A stretch of 10,039 bases of DNA from assembly GCA_021129835.1 (NCBI GenBank), contig JAJOKM010000042.1, positions 1-10,039 of the forward strand, read 5' to 3'. The translations under genes and the position numbers were made by a program. Shown here one piece after another: positions 7,238 through 10,039 of this stretch. The notes under the pieces are model-generated. The model was not told where the DNA came from and did no database searches. It worked only from the letters and a program-made list of their open reading frames with translations. Positions within the stretch are counted from its first letter, which is position 1. Each line of letters opens with the position of its first letter. The stretch comes from Thermodesulfovibrionales bacterium (GTDB lineage Bacteria; Nitrospirota; Thermodesulfovibrionia; Thermodesulfovibrionales; Dissulfurispiraceae).

Positions 7238-7304
7238 AGTTATCAGTTGCCAGTTATCAGTTAACGTAAACCGTGAACTTTGAATCTGATAACCTGAGTA
7301 GTTA
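7238..7304. repeat. Palindromic intergenic repeat, copy 3 (right half, with altered left arm)
   Basis: The right part matches copies 1 and 2: the inner arm AACCGTGAAC (7269-7278) and outer arm AACCTGAGTAGTTA (7291-7304). The left arm and centre seen in the other copies are missing. Instead there is a tandem AGTTATCAG (7238-7246 and 7252-7260). This is either a truncated copy fused to another repeat type or a variant subfamily. It begins 13 bp after the ATPase stop codon. Confidence 0.7.
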
Positions 7305-7335
7305 CTGTTTTCAGCACACAAAAGGGCATGAAAAT

Positions 7336-7398
7336 GTCATTGCGAGCCCGAAGGGCGTGGCAATCCCGCTGAGATTGCTTCACTCCGTTCGCAATGAC
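7336..7398. repeat. 63-bp palindromic element with perfect 10-bp ends
   Basis: GTCATTGCGA (7336-7345) and TCGCAATGAC (7389-7398) are perfect inverse complements, and inside them GGCAATC and GATTGCTT also pair. The element can fold into a long cruciform or RNA hairpin. Palindromes ending in TCATTGCGA are familiar extragenic repeats in many environmental bacterial genomes (general recollection). It is unrelated in sequence to the repeats at 1842, 3747 and 7238. It lies just upstream of the MAT-like gene and may stabilise or end the ATPase transcript. Confidence 0.8.
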
Positions 7399-7432
7399 AA
7401 GTGAAGAACAATAACAAAAAAGGTATTTACAG

Positions 7433-8638
7433 ATGAAAAAAGACTTTGTGTTTACATCAGAATCGGTAACAGAAGGACATCCTGATAAGCTTTGTGATCA
7501 AATAAGCGATGCTATTGTAGATCATTTTCTCCAGAAAGATCCGTTTTCGAGGATTATTGCAGAATGTGCCGTATCTACAGCCGTCGTATTCCTGGCAGCA
7601 AGATTTGCATCTAATGCCAACATAGATTTTTCGAGTATAGCCAGGAAGGTTATAAACCAGGTAGGCTATAATGAGGATGCTTTTAACAGCAAGACATGCA
7701 GTATTTTGACAAGCCTCCAAGAACTGCCTGAAGAAGAGCATGTCTGTTTTGACGAAAGGGAACTGACCGATGAGGAGATAGAGAGGATCCCTGCAAAGAA
7801 CCACGTCACAGTCTTTGGCTTTGCGTGCAGGCAGACTCCTGCATTTATGCCGCTTCCTATATGGCTTGCACACAAATTGGCGAGGAGACTTACCTCTGTA
7901 AGACATCAGCGGATACTCCCATATCTTGCCCCTGATGGCGGAACACAGGTAGGGGTAGAATACAGAGATCGCAGGCCATACAGGATTCACGGCATCACAG
8001 TAATTGTGAGTCAAAATAATCCACCAGCATCAGGGGGGCCTTATTTAAAGAGGCTGCAGGATGATATTAGAGAAACTGTTATCGATGTCGTCTTTCAGGA
8101 TGAAGAAGTTAAACCAGATGAAGGGACGAGGATATTTATAAACTCAGAAGGACTATTTATAACTGGCGGCCCCTCAGTGCATGCGGGCTTGACAGGGCGA
8201 AAGAATGCAATAGATACCTACGGTGGATATGCACGACATAGCGGAGCAGCCCTTAGCGGAAAAGATCCATCGCGAATAGATAGGGTTGGCGCTTATATTG
8301 CACGCTATGCTGCAAAGAATGTGGTGGCAGCAGGCATTGCTGATGAGTGCGAGGTTCAACTCAGTTACTCTATAGGTCTTTCAAGGCCTGCAAGCGTCCA
8401 GATAGAGACATTTGGTACAGGCAAGATTACTGATGAAAAGATCGCTATGCTCATAGAGAAACATTTTGACCTGCGTCTCGCAGGAATTATAAAACAGTTT
8501 AATTTGAGGTATCTACCCTCCATTATTAAGGGGGGCTTCTATAGAAAACTTGCCTCCTATGGCCACGTTGGAAGGATGGATATTGGACTCCCGTGGGGAT
8601 TAACTGATAAGGCCTACCTACTGGCCGAGGAGAAGTAA
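7433..8638 (+). CDS. S-adenosylmethionine synthetase (MetK) homologue with altered methionine site
   Basis: A 401-residue protein collinear with bacterial MetK (E. coli about 384). The ATP/metal side looks intact: FTSESVTEGHPDK (7-19, His16 and Asp18), Glu44, GLTGRK (Arg256, Lys257), DTYGG, SGKDPSRID (Lys277, Asp283), and YAAKNVVAAG. The C-terminus, SYGHVGR then TDKAYLL, is also family-typical. Aligned by eye to E. coli MetK, the methionine side is changed: E55 becomes Arg57, D118 of GAGDQG becomes Asn123 (PAKNHV), and D238 of GGPMGD becomes His250 (GGPSVH). Catalytic K165 becomes Gly170, and K269 becomes Arg281. A canonical MetK keeps all of these, so AdoMet synthesis is doubtful and another ATP-dependent transfer is possible. 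The ATG has AAAGG 9 nt upstream. The gene follows the ATPase on the same strand after 207 bp of repeats. Family membership is certain; I withhold the metK symbol. Confidence 0.9.
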   Translation: MKKDFVFTSESVTEGHPDKLCDQISDAIVDHFLQKDPFSRIIAECAVSTAVVFLAARFASNANIDFSSIARKVINQVGYNEDAFNSKTCSILTSLQELPEEEHVCFDERELTDEEIERIPAKNHVTVFGFACRQTPAFMPLPIWLAHKLARRLTSVRHQRILPYLAPDGGTQVGVEYRDRRPYRIHGITVIVSQNNPPASGGPYLKRLQDDIRETVIDVVFQDEEVKPDEGTRIFINSEGLFITGGPSVHAGLTGRKNAIDTYGGYARHSGAALSGKDPSRIDRVGAYIARYAAKNVVAAGIADECEVQLSYSIGLSRPASVQIETFGTGKITDEKIAMLIEKHFDLRLAGIIKQFNLRYLPSIIKGGFYRKLASYGHVGRMDIGLPWGLTDKAYLLAEEK

Positions 8639-8650
8639 TATCTAAATAAC

Positions 8651-8728
8651 TGGTCGGGGCGAGCCGATTCGAACGGCCGACCTCTCGCACCCCAAGCGAG
8701 TGCGCTAACCAGACTGCGCTACGCCCCG
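8651..8728 (-). tRNA. tRNA-Pro (anticodon GGG), CCA encoded
   Basis: Read on the minus strand, it folds as a complete tRNA. The acceptor stem is CGGGGCG/CGCCCCG, the D stem GCGC/GCGC, and the anticodon stem CTCGC/GCGAG with loop TTGGGGT (anticodon GGG at 8693-8691). The T arm is GGCCG-TTCGAAT-CGGCT with one G-U pair, then discriminator A and an encoded CCA. The total is 78 nt. It converges on the MAT-like gene, whose stop codon is 12 bp from the tRNA 3' end. Confidence 0.97.
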
Positions 8729-8777
8729 AAATGTTATATGTCAACTCCCGAATTGCCTCATCAAAAATCCACATAAA

Positions 8778-8783
8778 ATTATA
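8778..8783 (-). promoter_or_regulatory. Possible -10 box for tRNA-Pro
   Basis: On the minus strand TATAAT occurs here, about 50 nt before the mature tRNA 5' end, with only a weak -35 candidate (TGGATT, 17 bp further up). A TATAAC nearer the gene is too close to the mature end to be the -10 box. Consensus evidence only. Confidence 0.3.
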
Positions 8784-8825
8784 TCATTGTCTCATATAAA
8801 AATCCACACAGAAATCAGGATGTCT

Positions 8826-8893
8826 GATTACACAGATTCCTCCCGTTAAAAGTATTCATTTCTAACGGGGTAAAAAGGCAGATTACACAGATT
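8826..8893. repeat. 13-bp direct repeats flanking an inverted repeat
   Basis: GATTACACAGATT occurs at 8826-8838 and 8881-8893. Between them is a perfect 7-bp inverted repeat, CCCGTTA (8842-8848) and TAACGGG (8863-8869). There is no T-run after the dyad on either strand, so it is not a standard terminator. It may be the remnant of a small mobile element or a member of a dispersed repeat family. Confidence 0.5.
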
Positions 8894-9090
8894 TCTGAAA
8901 AACCCAGAATATCTCTGATTTAAGCGGATGTTCCAAAAGCGCGAATAATGCTAATATATAGATCGCAGGAGTTGAACAGGAAAAAATCAAAAATTCTGGT
9001 TCTTCTCCAGATTTAGTAGAGATTAGGTAGTGTAGGGCTTTATGCACGATGACCTGAGAGGTGTCTTTTGTTTCGCTTGGGGGTAAGAAA

Positions 9091-10039
9091 TTGACCCAAA
9101 AAGGTTCTTGGGAATTGCCCGCGGCTAAGTTCCATTTCCTATTAAAAACCCGGGAGAAGTTCACCCTTCCTTCTTATAAGGGCTCTACCTTAAGAGGTGG
9201 ATTTGGGGTAGTTTTTCGCATAATCTGCTGTGTGAATAGAAAGGCAGGCCATTGCTATACTTGCACTCTCAGCGAAAAGTGTGCCTATGCCTATATCTTT
9301 GAGACATCACCTGCCAAATCTTCTGAAAAACTAAAAAATCTAAGAGAGATACCGCGCCCTTTTGTTATTGAGCCTCCTCCGGAAACAAAGATGGTTTATA
9401 ATCAAGGCGAAACCTTGCAATTTAATCTTATCCTCATAGGTAAGGCTATTGACTATCTGCCCTATTTTATCTTTACCTTTAAGGAATTAGGAAAAAAAGG
9501 CATCGGGAGAGATAGGGGGAGATATGCATTAGAACAGGTAGATAATTTTTCCCGGGAGAAGGTTTACGATGGCCGGGATGACACTATAAAAAATATTGAC
9601 TCGGTCATCGCCTTGAGAAAGAACTTGGATGACTATACGGATAACGGCCATTTATCATTATCTTTCCTTACTCCCACTCGCATAAAATTCAGAAAAGACC
9701 TTGTAGTTAAACCAGAATTCCATGTTATTCTAAGGTCATTACTGCACCGGATGTCGGCTTTATCTTATTTTCATTGTGGCCGGGAATTAGAAGTCGATTA
9801 CAAGGCATTAATCCTTGCGGCAGAAAGAATAAAAACAAAAGACTCCCATCTGAAATGGACTGACTGGGAACGCTATTCCTTACGGCAGGATACCAGAATG
9901 AAATTGGGCGGCTTTGTCGGAAAGATAACCTATGCGGGGGACTTCAAGCAATTCCTGCCCCTGTTACTCATGGGTCAATATACCCATATCGGCAAAAATT
10001 GCACCTTTGGTTTAGGGAAATATAAGATTGTAAGGGAAC
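9091..10039 (+). CDS. cas6: CRISPR pre-crRNA endoribonuclease Cas6, 3' end beyond window
   Basis: Cas6 cuts CRISPR precursor RNA within the repeat to give mature guides. At least 316 residues are in the window with no stop. The N-terminal half has LPSYKGSTLRGGFG (26-39), typical of the first RAMP fold, followed by a cysteine cluster (Cys46, 47, 55, 58, 64) common in this Cas6 branch. The C-terminal part has GGFVGKITYAG, then HIGKNCTFGLGKYKI (299-313), the glycine-rich loop of the second RAMP fold. The frame has no ATG before residue 109, so I chose TTG 9091: GGGGG (9079-9083) lies 7 nt upstream and the protein then starts shortly before the first strand. GTG 9061 is an alternative, and the frame is closed by TGA at 9055. 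Only a few residues should be missing. The catalytic residue cannot be named by eye, and no array or other cas gene is visible here. Confidence 0.9.
   Translation, partial: MTQKGSWELPAAKFHFLLKTREKFTLPSYKGSTLRGGFGVVFRIICCVNRKAGHCYTCTLSEKCAYAYIFETSPAKSSEKLKNLREIPRPFVIEPPPETKMVYNQGETLQFNLILIGKAIDYLPYFIFTFKELGKKGIGRDRGRYALEQVDNFSREKVYDGRDDTIKNIDSVIALRKNLDDYTDNGHLSLSFLTPTRIKFRKDLVVKPEFHVILRSLLHRMSALSYFHCGRELEVDYKALILAAERIKTKDSHLKWTDWERYSLRQDTRMKLGGFVGKITYAGDFKQFLPLLLMGQYTHIGKNCTFGLGKYKIVRE

Larger units (their letters stand above)
8729..9090. other. Noncoding, repeat-rich gap between tRNA-Pro and cas6
   Basis: About 360 bp without a convincing gene. A minus-strand frame of 93 codons (8883-9164) overlaps the start of cas6 and has no recognisable content. 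The stretch is AT-rich and holds short direct repeats: AAAAATCCACA at 8763-8773 and 8798-8808, and GATTACACAGATT at 8826-8838 and 8881-8893. A dyad lies between the latter pair. No CRISPR array with regular period is present. Confidence 0.6.

Noticed and set aside
7226..7432. SAM riboswitch upstream of the MAT homologue
   Set aside because: I looked for the SAM-I type core and a terminator stem. The gap is filled by two palindromic repeats with no riboswitch motif visible.
8763..8893. Degenerate CRISPR array next to cas6
   Set aside because: The two repeat pairs differ in sequence, length and spacing (35 and 55 bp), and there are only two copies of each. There is no array periodicity.
8883..9164. 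Minus-strand open frame of 93 codons
   Set aside because: It overlaps the ribosome site and first codons of cas6 on the other strand and resembles no family I know.

Overview
The window (roughly 40-45% GC by eye) comes from a bacterial chromosome. A tRNA gene with an encoded CCA end, LctP-type permease, Shine-Dalgarno sites and a cas6 gene all fit Bacteria. The protein mix (lactate-permease family, DUF5132-like and HMA2-like membrane proteins, a large P-type ATPase, a non-canonical MetK homologue, Cas6) and the palindromic intergenic repeats recall anaerobic or environmental Gram-negative lineages such as Nitrospirota, Desulfobacterota or Brocadiales. That placement is a low-confidence impression.

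Layout. Positions 123-2608 hold two minus-strand genes: a HAD phosphatase of the phosphoglycolate-phosphatase type (upstream) and an L-lactate/glycolate permease (downstream), separated by a long palindromic repeat. A divergent promoter region (2609-2922) follows. Positions 2923-8638 are a same-strand series of five genes: a DUF5132-like one-helix protein; a cysteine-free HMA2-like protein with two membrane helices, start/stop-overlapped with the first; an overlooked 46-residue hydrophilic protein; a 1045-residue P-type ATPase whose N-terminus carries another cysteine-free HMA2-like domain; and a methionine-adenosyltransferase homologue. Gaps in this series hold two more copies of the palindromic repeat and a different 63-bp palindrome. 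A tRNA-Pro(GGG) gene on the minus strand converges on the MAT-like gene with 12 bp between them. After about 360 bp of repeat-rich noncoding DNA, the right edge carries a plus-strand cas6 gene (probable TTG start) that runs off the window.

The most interesting part is the 2923-8638 series. The first four genes look like one membrane module: an ion-pump-like ATPase with two accessory membrane proteins that share its unusual N-terminal domain type. In the ATPase the acidic residue of the TM4 ion site is replaced (PAGLP instead of PEGLP), so its cargo cannot be assumed to be calcium. The last gene has a full-length MetK fold with the ATP/phosphate side largely intact. The residues that align to the methionine-binding acids of E. 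coli MetK (E55, D118, D238), and to Lys165, are replaced by Arg, Asn, His and Gly. This suggests an ATP-dependent enzyme with another substrate, or a paralogue that no longer makes AdoMet. Whether it works with the ATPase is inference from position only.
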